42,745 nucleotides of DNA. Origin: Chloroflexota bacterium (GTDB taxonomy: Bacteria; Chloroflexota; Anaerolineae; Anaerolineales; DRMV01). The notes under the pieces were generated by a model. That model made no database searches. It was not told the DNA's origin and saw only the letters and a program-made list of their open reading frames with translations. This document shows, piece after piece, positions 1 to 6,793 of the stretch. Where the stretch lies: assembly GCA_011322445.1 (NCBI GenBank), contig DRMV01000017.1, forward strand, positions 1 through 42,745, given 5' to 3'. Made by a program: the position numbers and the translations under genes. Positions within the stretch are counted from its first letter, which is position 1. Each line of letters starts with the position of its first letter.

Positions 1-445
1 CAGTGATGGTGTAGCCGGAAAGGGGTTCGCTGCCGGTGATGGCCACCACGGCGCTATCGCGGCACCAGCCGCCGCTGCTGCTGCACTGCAACTGGGCCGC
101 GACGGTGGCCGGAGGGAGGGATTCGTTGTGGCATGAATCCTCAACCCGAAGGTAAGGAAGGCCGATAGCGAGGTCGGCACAAATGGCATCGGAACATTTG
201 AGTGCGCCCGGTGTGCTGGGCTGGTCGCCGCAGGTGATGTCGTAGGAGCACATATACTGGTGAAGGCCGTTGGCGACATAGAAGACATTGTGGGGCGCGC
301 CGCAGACAGTATGATGGCGGTTAGGGCCAATATAATCGGCGCGGACGTGGTGCGTTATCGCCAGGCCTGGCACGAGGACGAGTACCGCCGTCAAGACGGC
401 CAGGCAGAAATTCCCCCAACGGCATATGCGAAAGATTTTCATCAT
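1..445 (-). CDS. Cys-rich secreted protein, N-terminal part (runs off left edge)
   Basis: The reading frame opens at an ATG at 445 (a second ATG follows directly) and stays open for 148 codons to the window edge, so the C-terminus is missing. An AGGGG-type ribosome site lies about 5 bases upstream. Residues 1-37 look like a Sec signal peptide: Lys/Arg-containing start, hydrophobic core and a V-R-A cleavage end. The mature part seen has eight cysteines in about 110 residues, which suggests disulfides outside the cell. The last visible stretch (AVVAITGSEPLSGYTIT) resembles the start of a bacterial beta-sandwich repeat found in surface proteins. I do not recognise the family. Gene and export are likely; function is unknown. 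Confidence 0.7.
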   Translation of the reverse strand, partial: MMKIFRICRWGNFCLAVLTAVLVLVPGLAITHHVRADYIGPNRHHTVCGAPHNVFYVANGLHQYMCSYDITCGDQPSTPGALKCSDAICADLAIGLPYLRVEDSCHNESLPPATVAAQLQCSSSGGWCRDSAVVAITGSEPLSGYTIT

Positions 446-540
446 AGACCCCTGTCACACTTTTGGTGATTCCCTCTCAGCGAACAAAGCCGTGGTCGAA
501 TTATAAGCGGAGGCCTACGAAAGGTCAAATATTGAGCCAA

Positions 541-585
541 CCAAAAAGCGGAGGGCGCCTTCGCAGTGCAGCGCCCTCATTTTTC
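541..585. terminator. Bidirectional intrinsic terminator
   Basis: An 8-bp stem, GAGGGCGC (551-558) with GCGCCCTC (571-578), has a 12-base loop. On the plus strand it is followed by ATTTTT. On the minus strand it is followed by CGCTTTTTGG, so it can end the minus-strand run that finishes at 786. Confidence 0.6.
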
Positions 586-662
586 GCGCCTTTTGGAAAG
601 CGGCAACTGGTCGCCGCACATCAAAGGAAAACCGTCCAAAAAACTTTCTGTTGCCGACCAAA

Positions 663-763
663 TGGCAAGTTGAACCATAGGGCTTTCGCTCGAACTCCGC
701 AACCCTGCCATCGAGGCTTTTCAACCCGCTTGAGCGAAAGGCCTATAGTTTCAGGACTTGGCA
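663..763. repeat. Long imperfect inverted repeat (possible MITE or IS-end remnant)
   Basis: The left arm (663-694) and right arm (729-763) are imperfect inverted copies. Both contain the core TATAGG/CATAGG followed by CTTTCGCTC (right arm read in reverse), and both end outward in a TGNCAAGT-type sequence. The loop is about 34 bases. There is no T-run, so it is not an obvious terminator. The flanking-arm design resembles a short palindromic mobile element or the fused ends of a lost insertion sequence; that identity is inferred. Confidence 0.5.
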
Positions 764-785
764 CGACTACCCGACCATCCGCCGA

Positions 786-1421
786 CTACCTGACAAACAG
801 GTTGTGCCGTCTTTCCTCGCCGACGGTGGTGGGCGGGCCGTGGCCGGGGAAGATGCGGGTTTCTGCAGGCAGGGTGAACACTTCGCTGCGGATGCTCTCC
901 ACCAGCGCGCCCCACTCGCCGCCGGGAATGTCGGTGCGGCCCACGCTGCCGCGGAAGATCAGGTCGCCGCCGAAAAGCGCATTCGCTTCCGGGCAGTAGA
1001 AGGCCACATGACCGGGGGTATGACCGGGAGTGTGGCGCACCTCGCAAACGACGTTGCCCACTTCCAGCGCATCGCCGTGGTAAAGGCCGATATCGGGCGC
1101 GGGGCCGGGGTCTTCGATTTCCAGGCCGAAAAGGTCGGCGCCGCCTTTGGCCTTCCACAGCCAGCAGTCTTCGGGGTGCAGCGCCACCGGTGGGGGCGGC
1201 GAGAAGGCGCGCAGCAGCGCGGCGATGCCGCCAATGTGGTCGAAGTGCGCGTGGGTCAGCCAGATGGCGGTCAGCCGCCAGCCGCGCTCGCGCAGCACCT
1301 GGGCGATGCGCTCGCCATCCCAGCCGGGATCGATGACCACGGCGTCGCCGTTGGCTTCGTCGGCGAGGATGTAGGCGTTGGTTTCCAGAGGGCCGACGGT
1401 GAGGGGAAGGATGGTGAGCAT
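786..1421 (-). CDS. MBL-fold metallo-hydrolase (glyoxalase II-like)
   Basis: Predicted zinc-dependent hydrolase of the metallo-beta-lactamase fold, 211 residues, cytosolic. The zinc-binding HAHFDH motif is at about 57-62, the second-site histidines lie in RHTPGHTPGH, the bridging aspartate in GGDLIF, and a last histidine in FPGHG. Length and motifs match the short glyoxalase II-like group acting on thioesters such as S-acyl thiol adducts; the true substrate is unknown. The ATG at 1421 was chosen over an upstream TTG at 1436 because it starts at the conserved first beta strand; neither has a strong ribosome site. It is last in a minus-strand run and ends before the terminator at 551-578. Confidence 0.85.
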   Translation of the reverse strand: MLTILPLTVGPLETNAYILADEANGDAVVIDPGWDGERIAQVLRERGWRLTAIWLTHAHFDHIGGIAALLRAFSPPPPVALHPEDCWLWKAKGGADLFGLEIEDPGPAPDIGLYHGDALEVGNVVCEVRHTPGHTPGHVAFYCPEANALFGGDLIFRGSVGRTDIPGGEWGALVESIRSEVFTLPAETRIFPGHGPPTTVGEERRHNLFVR

Positions 1422-1453
1422 AGGCGCTTGACTCAAGAATGAAGAGGAGGAAA

Positions 1454-1508
1454 CCGCAGATTACGCAGATTGACGCAGATTTTTCTGTGTAATCTGCGTA
1501 ATCTGTGG
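1454..1508. repeat. Palindromic CGCAGATTACGCAGATT-type repeat
   Basis: Left arm 1454-1471 and right arm 1491-1508 are inverted copies matching at 17 of 18 positions, with CGCAGATT repeated directly inside. It sits between two co-directional genes and is AT-richer than its surroundings. I believe similar CGCAGATTACGCAGA palindromes occur between genes in many unrelated environmental genomes, but this was not searched. Confidence 0.7.
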
Positions 1509-1516
1509 TTCTTTTC

Positions 1517-2560
1517 TCACCCCGGCTGGCCAATGATGTTCCGCAGGGTGCCGACGCGCTCGATTTCCAGCACGATTTCGTCGCCCGGGGAAAGCCACTG
1601 CCCGGTTTCCATGCCGCTGCAGCCCGGAATGGTGCCCGTCGCCATCACTTCGCCCGGCAGCACTTTCTCGCCCAGCGAGGCGTAGGCCACCATTTCGCCG
1701 AGGCTGTGCTGCGGCCCCGCGGTGGTGCCTTCGCCCCACGGGGTGCCGTTGACCGTGACGCGCGCGGTGAGGGCTTCCACATGGGGCAGCACCTCATCGG
1801 CAGTCACGACTACCGCGCTCATGCCGTTGGCAAAGTTCTTGGCCTTCACCGGGCCAAAGCCGCTCATCATTTCAGGGTATTGCACGTCACGGGCGCTGAA
1901 ATCGTTGATGACCACGAAGCCGCCGATGGCTTCCAGCGCCTCTTGCGGGGTGGCGTTGTAAATCGGGCGGGCAATCACCACACCGAGTTCCAGTTCGTAG
2001 TCCAAAGCGCGGGTGTAGCCCGGCCACGGGATGGTCTCGCCTTCAGTGTAGAAGTTGATGTGGCTGCCCATGTAGTAGATGGGTTTCTCGTACCAGATGG
2101 GCTTGGGGCGCAGTTTGGGGTGCGGCTTGCCGGTCAGTTTTTCGTAGAGGGCAAGCGGCTTCCACATTTTGGGCAGGAAGCGTTTCACCAGCCCCTTGCC
2201 TGCGTTGATGACATGCTGCTCGTAGAGCATGAAATCGCGGAAGGAAAGCGGTTTGAAGGGCAAGATGGGGGCCGGGTCGTAGGCGTCGCCAAAGGTTTCG
2301 CCCCGCTCGGCCATCACTTCCACCAGGCGGGCAGCCTCGGTGCGGGCCTCTTCCCCCGCCTGCAGGAAGGCGATGAGGTCGGTGGCGGTGCGCTGGAGGG
2401 TGGGGTAATCGTGAGGGTTTTGCCCGGCGGCAAGGTCGGTGTTATCCAACCGATAGAGGGCAGGTAGCAGCGGAATCCACTGCCCTTCGTGTTCCACCGC
2501 GACCGAATAGGGCACACGGAGTTCGCCAAAAGCCGTCAGGCGCACAAGGCGGAGTTTCAT
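1517..2560 (-). CDS. Fumarylacetoacetate hydrolase (FAH) family protein
   Basis: Metal-dependent enzyme of the FAH superfamily, 347 residues, acting on a beta-diketo/2-oxo acid by C-C hydrolysis, decarboxylation or isomerisation. The C-terminal catalytic fold starts near residue 165. Metal-ligand acids are seen in DYELELG (E189, E191) and VINDFSARD (around D220), and the GEVMATGTIPGC loop and GDEIVLEIE end are typical. The first ~100 residues are the smaller FAH N-terminal domain, as in fumarylacetoacetase-like proteins longer than the ~280-residue core. ATG at 2560 follows a GGGAGG site. It lies downstream of an enoyl-CoA hydratase gene, which suggests aromatic or branched acid breakdown. 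Substrate not determinable. Confidence 0.85.
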   Translation of the reverse strand: MKLRLVRLTAFGELRVPYSVAVEHEGQWIPLLPALYRLDNTDLAAGQNPHDYPTLQRTATDLIAFLQAGEEARTEAARLVEVMAERGETFGDAYDPAPILPFKPLSFRDFMLYEQHVINAGKGLVKRFLPKMWKPLALYEKLTGKPHPKLRPKPIWYEKPIYYMGSHINFYTEGETIPWPGYTRALDYELELGVVIARPIYNATPQEALEAIGGFVVINDFSARDVQYPEMMSGFGPVKAKNFANGMSAVVVTADEVLPHVEALTARVTVNGTPWGEGTTAGPQHSLGEMVAYASLGEKVLPGEVMATGTIPGCSGMETGQWLSPGDEIVLEIERVGTLRNIIGQPG

Positions 2561-2713
2561 GGGAAGCCTCCCTCAAGAAAACGGGTGAAAAGGTCGGGAA
2601 ATCCGGCCAGGGCGTAGGGGGGAGCAGTGGCAAAGGCAGAGCCCGGCGCTACCTCTGCCCCCAGCGGCTGCAGCCAGGGTTCCAACGCAGCCGGTGGGAT
2701 GAAGAAGGCGTTC

Positions 2714-3490
2714 TTACTTGCCCTTCCACTCGGGCTTGCGCTTTTCCAGGAAAGCGCTCATGCCTTCTTTCTGGTCCTCGGTGGCAAAGAGCAGATAAAA
2801 CACCCGCCGCTCATAGGCCAGCCCCTCGGTCAGCGGGGTTTCCAGCGCCTTGTTGACGGCTTCTTTGGCAATGCGGAGGGCAATGGGTGCCCGGGCGGCG
2901 AGTTGCTGCGCCAGTTCCAGCGCCTCGTCCAGGTAGCGCTCGACGGGCACGACGCGGTTCACCAGCCCGAAGCGGGCGGCTTCCTCGGCGCTCAGGCGGC
3001 GGTCGTTGAGCACCATTTCCATCGCCAGATATTTGCCCACCGTGCGGGTCAGCCGCTGAGTGCCGCCTGCGCCCGGAATAATGCCAAGGTTGATTTCCGG
3101 CTGGCCAAATTGGGCGCTCTCGGAAGCCACAATCATGTCGCAAGTCATGGCAAGTTCAAAACCGCCGCCCAGGGCAAACCCCGACACCGCCGCGATGATG
3201 GGCTTGCTCACTTTGCGAATCTGGTCAAAAAGGTCAATGTAGCCGCTGGTGAGCATATCCACCGGCGTGGCAGCCGACATTTCCTTGATGTCGGCGCCGG
3301 CGGCAAAGACGCGCGCGTTGCCGGTAATCACAATAGCCCCAATGGCATCGTCGACGTCGAAAGCCGCCAGAGCGTCGGTCAGTTCATGCATCAACTGGCT
3401 GTTGAGCGCGTTGAACGCCCGCGGCCGGTTGAGGCGAATCAACCCCACACGGTCATGGACTTCGGTCAGGATGGTTTCATAGGTGCTCAT
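2714..3490 (-). CDS. Enoyl-CoA hydratase/isomerase family (crotonase)
   Basis: Crotonase-fold enzyme of 258 residues, the usual length, hydrating 2-enoyl-CoA to 3-hydroxyacyl-CoA in beta-oxidation. The oxyanion-hole segments are FAAGADIKEM (~62-71) and GFALGGGFELAMTCD (~104-118). Both catalytic glutamates of true hydratases are present: E112 in GGGFELAM and E132 in QPEINLGIIPGAGGTQRL. The C-terminus ends in the family-typical FLEKRKPEWKGK. ATG at 3490 follows GGAGG, and the start overlaps the upstream gene's stop by four bases (ATGA), so the two are translationally coupled. Chain-length preference cannot be read from sequence. Confidence 0.92.
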   Translation of the reverse strand: MSTYETILTEVHDRVGLIRLNRPRAFNALNSQLMHELTDALAAFDVDDAIGAIVITGNARVFAAGADIKEMSAATPVDMLTSGYIDLFDQIRKVSKPIIAAVSGFALGGGFELAMTCDMIVASESAQFGQPEINLGIIPGAGGTQRLTRTVGKYLAMEMVLNDRRLSAEEAARFGLVNRVVPVERYLDEALELAQQLAARAPIALRIAKEAVNKALETPLTEGLAYERRVFYLLFATEDQKEGMSAFLEKRKPEWKGK

Positions 3491-3939
3491 TGGGAATCCT
3501 CCTCACAAGGGATATGCTGCAAAAGATCCTCGCCTATGGCAAGGCTGCGCTCCACCCACCACTGCACAGTGCGGATGCCAAAATGCGGGTGGCGGTCGGC
3601 GTAAGACCAGCCCGCGCCGTCAAGGGTTGCCACGCGGGCCAGGGCGGCTTCCCGCCAGGTGCGGTAATCGGCCAGCATGGTTTTTGGCGTCGGGAAGGCC
3701 GCGGGCAAGGGGGTAAGCACGAAACGCGGTGGGCGGCGGTCGAGCAGGGCTTCCAGGTTAGGGACACCCACCTGCTGCTCCCACCACCACAACTGCGCCA
3801 GCAGGCGGAAAGCCTTCCCCTCAGGCTGCCGCGCGCCCGCTGGCAAAGCGCGCCAGGCGCGCGCAAGGGCCTGCGGCTGCGCCTGCCACGCAGCCAGCAC
3901 TTCCTGGCGGTAACGGAGCAGTTCGGCAAAGGCGGACAT
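3487..3939 (-). CDS. DinB-like four-helix protein (putative)
   Basis: A 150-residue cytosolic protein rich in Trp, Leu and Ala with helical character. The C-terminal segment RHPHFGIRTVQWWVERSLAIGEDLLQHI resembles the third and fourth helices of DinB/YfiT-like proteins, which use three histidines to bind a metal and often transfer thiols. Only some of those histidines are recognisable here, so function is open. The frame extends further upstream, but ATG at 3939 (MSAFAELL) was chosen because the longer version would run into the SDR gene in another frame. It overlaps the crotonase start by 4 bases and follows the SDR gene by 13 bases, so all three are likely one transcript. Confidence 0.6.
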   Translation of the reverse strand: MSAFAELLRYRQEVLAAWQAQPQALARAWRALPAGARQPEGKAFRLLAQLWWWEQQVGVPNLEALLDRRPPRFVLTPLPAAFPTPKTMLADYRTWREAALARVATLDGAGWSYADRHPHFGIRTVQWWVERSLAIGEDLLQHIPCEEDSQ

Positions 3940-3952
3940 GGTCTCTCGAAAG

Positions 3953-4651
3953 TCAGGGCACGAGCACCAGGCCAGAACGGTCCGCGTGCGCCGGCGAAAC
4001 CAGCCAGCGCACCATCTCGCCGACGGTGGTGGGGGCAGCCTCTCCGGCCTGGCGGACGGCTTCGGCAAACGACACAGCATCGGGCGGCGCGCTGGCGCGG
4101 TCAGGCCAGATCATGTGCACGCGAATGTGGGAAGGCTCCAGCACCCGCGCCGCATGGCGTACCAGGGCCAGCAGCCCGGCTTTCCCGGCCTGATAGACCA
4201 CGCTGTCGGGCTGGTCGGGCTGCGCACCGAGGAAAACCATCGCCCCGCCGCCGTGGGTTTGCATGATGCGCGCCGCAACCTGCGCAGCCAGGAAAGGAAG
4301 GGAAAGGTTGCTATCCAGAGCACGGTGCCAGTCCCATTCATCCAGGCGCAACATGTGGGCTTTGGGGGCAACATCCACCGCGCTCACCAAAATGTCAATG
4401 CGTTCCTCGCCGAAGTCGTCGGCAATTTGGTTGAACACGGTTTGGAGGGCAATTTTCTTGATGACATCGCCGCTATAAGCCTTCGCGCGCCCCCCGCGCG
4501 CGATGATTTCCTGCACGGTTTGTTCGGCGTGCATGGGGCTGAAGTCGAAACAGGCGACAAAAGCGCCCGCTTCAGCCAGGCTCAACGCGGCCGCGCGGCC
4601 ATCGCCCCGCCCGGCACCGAGCACAAAAGCAAGTTGGTTGTCCAGTTCCAT
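3953..4651 (-). CDS. Short-chain dehydrogenase/reductase (SDR), degenerate active site
   Basis: A 232-residue Rossmann protein of the SDR superfamily. The dinucleotide loop GAGRGDG is at 12-18, and Y153-x3-K157 (YQAGK) is the catalytic pair. Two usual features are missing. The Asn-Ala-Gly motif after strand 4 reads VSAVD (~89-93), and the catalytic serine 13 residues before the tyrosine is phenylalanine (F140) in MVFLGAQ. It may therefore be a weak reductase or a non-catalytic NAD(P)-binding protein. ATG at 4651 follows AGGAG. It lies in the minus-strand run with the crotonase and FAH-family genes. Family assignment is firm; activity is doubtful. Confidence 0.85.
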   Translation of the reverse strand: MELDNQLAFVLGAGRGDGRAAALSLAEAGAFVACFDFSPMHAEQTVQEIIARGGRAKAYSGDVIKKIALQTVFNQIADDFGEERIDILVSAVDVAPKAHMLRLDEWDWHRALDSNLSLPFLAAQVAARIMQTHGGGAMVFLGAQPDQPDSVVYQAGKAGLLALVRHAARVLEPSHIRVHMIWPDRASAPPDAVSFAEAVRQAGEAAPTTVGEMVRWLVSPAHADRSGLVLVP

Positions 4652-4674
4652 GAAGTCTCCTCGACGGGTTAAGA

Positions 4675-5151
4675 TCAGGTTTGCAGCGCCACCACCTCGG
4701 CGTGGGTGGCTTCCAGCAGGGCTTCAGGGGTAATGCGCAACAAAGCATTGTGCGCGCCGCCGCCGGCATAAGCCACCGACAGATGCAACACACGGGCATC
4801 CACCAGCGTGCGCAACGGGCTGCGGTGCCCGCATGGCGGCACCGCCCCCGCGGGGTAGCCTGTGGCTTCCAAAACCTCTTCAGGGCGAGCGACACGCACC
4901 TTTTTGCGCCCGATGCCCAGATACTGCGCCAGCCGGCGCGTCTCAATCCGCCCGGTGCCTCGGGCAACCACCAGCACCGGCTCACCCGCGGCCCAAAAGA
5001 CCACGGTTTTGAGAATCTGGTCCACCGAGACGCCCAGCACATCCGCCGCAGCCTGCACGGTGGGCGTCGGCGCGTGCAGGCGCACCACTTCAGCCGCAAC
5101 GCCGTGGCGGCGAAGCCAGGCTTCCAGGTCGTCAGCCGTCAGTGTTTCCAC
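4675..5151 (-). CDS. YbaK/EbsC-type aminoacyl-tRNA deacylase
   Basis: Single-domain editing protein of the YbaK/ProX family, 158 residues, predicted to hydrolyse mischarged aminoacyl-tRNA such as Cys- or Ala-tRNA(Pro) in trans. Family marks seen are the conserved lysine in QILKTVVF (K48), LVVARG, and GYPAGAVPPCGH (98-109), the substrate-loop signature. The frame has no ATG; GTG at 5151 is the first good start. A perfect TATAAT (5163-5158) ends six bases before it, so the transcript may begin at the start codon. It heads the minus-strand run down to 786 and is divergent from the AMMECR1 gene. Confidence 0.85.
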   Translation of the reverse strand: METLTADDLEAWLRRHGVAAEVVRLHAPTPTVQAAADVLGVSVDQILKTVVFWAAGEPVLVVARGTGRIETRRLAQYLGIGRKKVRVARPEEVLEATGYPAGAVPPCGHRSPLRTLVDARVLHLSVAYAGGGAHNALLRITPEALLEATHAEVVALQT

Positions 5152-5157
5152 ACCTCC

Positions 5158-5163
5158 ATTATA
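5158..5163 (-). promoter_or_regulatory. -10 box of a possibly leaderless promoter
   Basis: On the minus strand TATAAT ends 6 bases before the GTG start of the YbaK gene, so transcription would begin at or next to the start codon. No good -35 element is seen 16-18 bases upstream. Confidence 0.45.
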
Positions 5164-5206
5164 AACCCTCGCGGCTCGCGAGAGCGGGCGCGTCGCTTCC
5201 CACGGT

Positions 5207-5215
5207 TGGTATAAT
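5207..5215 (+). promoter_or_regulatory. Extended -10 promoter for the AMMECR1 gene
   Basis: TGGTATAAT matches the extended -10 pattern TGnTATAAT. The predicted start is near 5222, giving a leader of about 67 bases before the ATG at 5289. Confidence 0.55.
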
Positions 5216-5288
5216 CATCTCGAGGGCTGTTGATGATTCACGGGCAGCGTACCGGCCTGTTGAGTTTTCGGCATGGAGGAAGTGCGAA

Positions 5289-5888
5289 ATGAGTGAACAA
5301 ACCCACCGACTCACGGAAGAAGAAGGTCAACGCTTGATCGAAATGGCTCGTGCGGCGCTGGAAGCCGGCGTGCGGGGAAAGCCACTGCCGCCCGTGCCCC
5401 CCAATTTGCCGCCGCGCCTGTGGGAACCCGGCGCGGCCTTCGTAACCCTGCGAACCCGCGCCGATGGCCGCCTGCGGGGCTGCATCGGCAGCATCGTTGC
5501 CACCCGCCCCCTGGTGGAAGACGTCCGCACCCACGCCATTGACGCAGCCTTGCACGACCCGCGCTTCCCGCCGGTGACGCCGCCGGAACTGCCCGGCCTG
5601 GCGCTGGAAGTTTCGTACCTCACCCCCCTCCAACCGCTGGAATATCGCTCGCCGGAAGAACTGCTGACCAAACTCCGCCCGCAGGTTGACGGGGTGTTGC
5701 TGCGCGATGGCTGGCGGCAGGCCACTTTTCTTCCGCAGGTGTGGCAAAGCCTGCCGCATCCTGTGGATTTCCTCACCCACCTCTGCCTGAAGATGGGCGC
5801 CGAACCGACGTGCTGGCAACGCCCGCTGGAGGTGTTCACCTACCAGGTGCAGGCCTTCCAGGAACCGGGATATTGGGAAGCCGACTAA
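5289..5888 (+). CDS. AMMECR1 domain protein
   Basis: A 199-residue protein matching the AMMECR1/TTHA-type family in length. The hallmark LRGCIGS is at 62-68. Other family segments are AFVTLRTRADGRLRGC, DPRFPPVTPPELPGLALEVSYL and DGVLLRDGWRQATFLPQVW. The biochemical role is not established; archaeal and bacterial members often neighbour MEMO or radical-SAM genes, neither of which is present here. ATG at 5289 has a GGAGGA site 8-10 bases upstream, so the open frame further left is not used. Its stop overlaps the stop of the opposing DarA-like gene by four bases. Confidence 0.9.
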   Translation: MSEQTHRLTEEEGQRLIEMARAALEAGVRGKPLPPVPPNLPPRLWEPGAAFVTLRTRADGRLRGCIGSIVATRPLVEDVRTHAIDAALHDPRFPPVTPPELPGLALEVSYLTPLQPLEYRSPEELLTKLRPQVDGVLLRDGWRQATFLPQVWQSLPHPVDFLTHLCLKMGAEPTCWQRPLEVFTYQVQAFQEPGYWEAD

Positions 5889-6151
5889 ATTCGCTCGAAG
5901 CGACTGACCGGCAACACGAAAATCACCCCTTGTTTGATGGCCGGTTCCGCAGGCTGGCTGCATTCGCCGCGGATGATTTCCACCACCTCATCCACCTGCT
6001 CATCTTCCACCCCCAAAAGCAAGGTCGTCGAGCCACGGCGCAAAAAGCCGCCCGTGGAAGCCAGTTTGGTGACGCGAAAGCCGCGCTCAATGAGCGCCTG
6101 CGAAACGGCGTTGCTGTCGGCGGTTTGCACCACGGCAATAAGCATTTTCAT
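5885..6151 (-). CDS. darA: PII-like cyclic-di-AMP receptor (DarA/PstA family)
   Basis: An 88-residue PII-like protein, shorter than the ~109 residues of Bacillus and Staphylococcus DarA/PstA but with the same core. The signature stretch at 28-50 (TKLASTGGFL, then a Gly-containing turn and TTLLLGVED) forms the cyclic-di-AMP binding loop in known members, and VDEVVEII and GVIFVLPVSRFERI follow as expected. It likely trimerises and senses c-di-AMP in the cytosol; its output partner is unknown in most bacteria. The start is ATG at 6151. It converges with the AMMECR1 gene with a 4-base tail overlap. Confidence 0.85.
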   Translation of the reverse strand: MKMLIAVVQTADSNAVSQALIERGFRVTKLASTGGFLRRGSTTLLLGVEDEQVDEVVEIIRGECSQPAEPAIKQGVIFVLPVSRFERI

Positions 6152-6500
6152 CGGGTCTCTCCCAAAGCGGGCGGGGTTATATGCACTTCCATTTTACCTT
6201 AAAACCCCGCCCTCGCGCGCCGGGCCGTGGCAACCCGGCCAGGCCCCCAGTCAGGGTCGATGGCCGCGGCTTCGGCGAGGCTTTGCTCCACCGGTTACGT
6301 TGCGTCGTAACACGAATCGCGGTACCGCGCACTTCGACCACGCGCGGTTCGCAATCTCCGCGCCCCGCGCCGCGCCCGCTATTTCATGCTTTGGCGTTGC
6401 CCCGCGCGAAGCGCCACAAGAAGCATTCCTTGAAATTGCGGTGAGTAGCCCCATTCGGCCCAAAATGCAGCGCGAAATCTGCACACGGTCGGCTTTGTTC
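6152..6500. other. Intergenic region upstream of the B12 promoter with a dispersed repeat
   Basis: About 350 bases without a supportable gene. It contains a small hairpin (GCCGGG/CCCGGC near 6218-6241), a GCGGTACCGC palindrome near 6319, and a segment (6325-6361) recurring imperfectly at 36877-36913. Frames crossing it have no ribosome site. Confidence 0.5.
6325..6361. repeat. Dispersed intergenic repeat, copy A
   Basis: This 37-base segment matches 36877-36913 at about 29 positions, with TTCGCAATCTCCGC identical in both copies. It lies in non-coding DNA. Confidence 0.5.
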
Positions 6501-6509
6501 TGATACAAT
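6501..6509 (+). promoter_or_regulatory. Extended -10 promoter of the B12 locus
   Basis: TGATACAAT fits TGnTACAAT. The predicted start at about 6516 is 6-7 bases before the riboswitch P1 stem, as expected for a riboswitch leader. Confidence 0.6.
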
Positions 6510-6521
6510 AAAAGCACCTAT

Positions 6522-6645
6522 CGGTCAAGGTGCCTGTACCCCCGGATGGGCAGGCTGAAAGGCGAAGCCGGTGAAAGTCCGGCGCTGTCCCGCAACTGTG
6601 ACCCGCCGCCAACGCGGTGGGAAGCCAGGTCGCCCGCCTTGACCG
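6522..6645 (+). ncRNA. Cobalamin (B12) riboswitch aptamer
   Basis: Cobalamin-sensing RNA. The closing stem P1 is perfect: CGGTCAAGG (6522-6530) pairs with CCTTGACCG (6637-6645). Inside are the conserved GCCGGTGAAAGTCCGGCGCTGTCCCGCAACTGT core, here in two parts around 6584-6600, and the B12-box-like GAAGCCAGGTCGCCCG just before the 3' P1 strand. It precedes a lipoprotein of the B12 uptake type, and a strong terminator lies 66 bases downstream. That is the layout of a transcriptional OFF switch: bound cobalamin favours termination. Confidence 0.95.
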
Positions 6646-6710
6646 GTTTCCACGCCCTCGCGGAAGGGAGTGGGAGCGCAAGCGCCCCTGGCGTGCTGTG
6701 TTTCCCCCTC

Positions 6711-6740
6711 ACCCCTGTCCGACGGGCAGGGGTTTTTGTT
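6711..6740 (+). terminator. Riboswitch-controlled intrinsic terminator
   Basis: ACCCCTGTCC (6711-6720) pairs with GGGCAGGGGT (6724-6733), ten pairs including one G-U, with a 3-base loop and then TTTTGTTT. It lies between the aptamer and the first gene. The anti-terminator partner is probably in 6646-6710 but was not resolved by eye. Confidence 0.85.
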
Positions 6741-6793
6741 TCTCCCTCCCGCGGGCACCCACCCCAATCTTCATCTTTTTCAAGGAGGTGCTC

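Larger units (their letters stand above)
446..785. other. Intergenic region with a terminator and a long imperfect hairpin
   Basis: This 340-base stretch has no convincing gene; short frames across it lack ribosome sites and family features. It holds a likely bidirectional terminator (551-585) and a ~100-base imperfect inverted repeat (663-763), both listed separately. Confidence 0.6.

Noticed and set aside
463-999. Plus-strand frame of 178 codons
   Set aside because: It crosses a terminator, the palindromic element and the end of the metallo-hydrolase gene, has no ribosome site and gives a low-complexity basic protein.
804-1442. Plus-strand frame of 212 codons opposite the metallo-hydrolase
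   Set aside because: It is the complement of a gene with complete zinc-site motifs; long open frames on the opposite strand are common in GC-rich DNA.
3487-4080. Longer start (4080) for the DinB-like gene
   Set aside because: The extra 47 residues overlap the SDR gene and are low-complexity Pro/Arg/Ser; ATG at 3939 starts the helical part.
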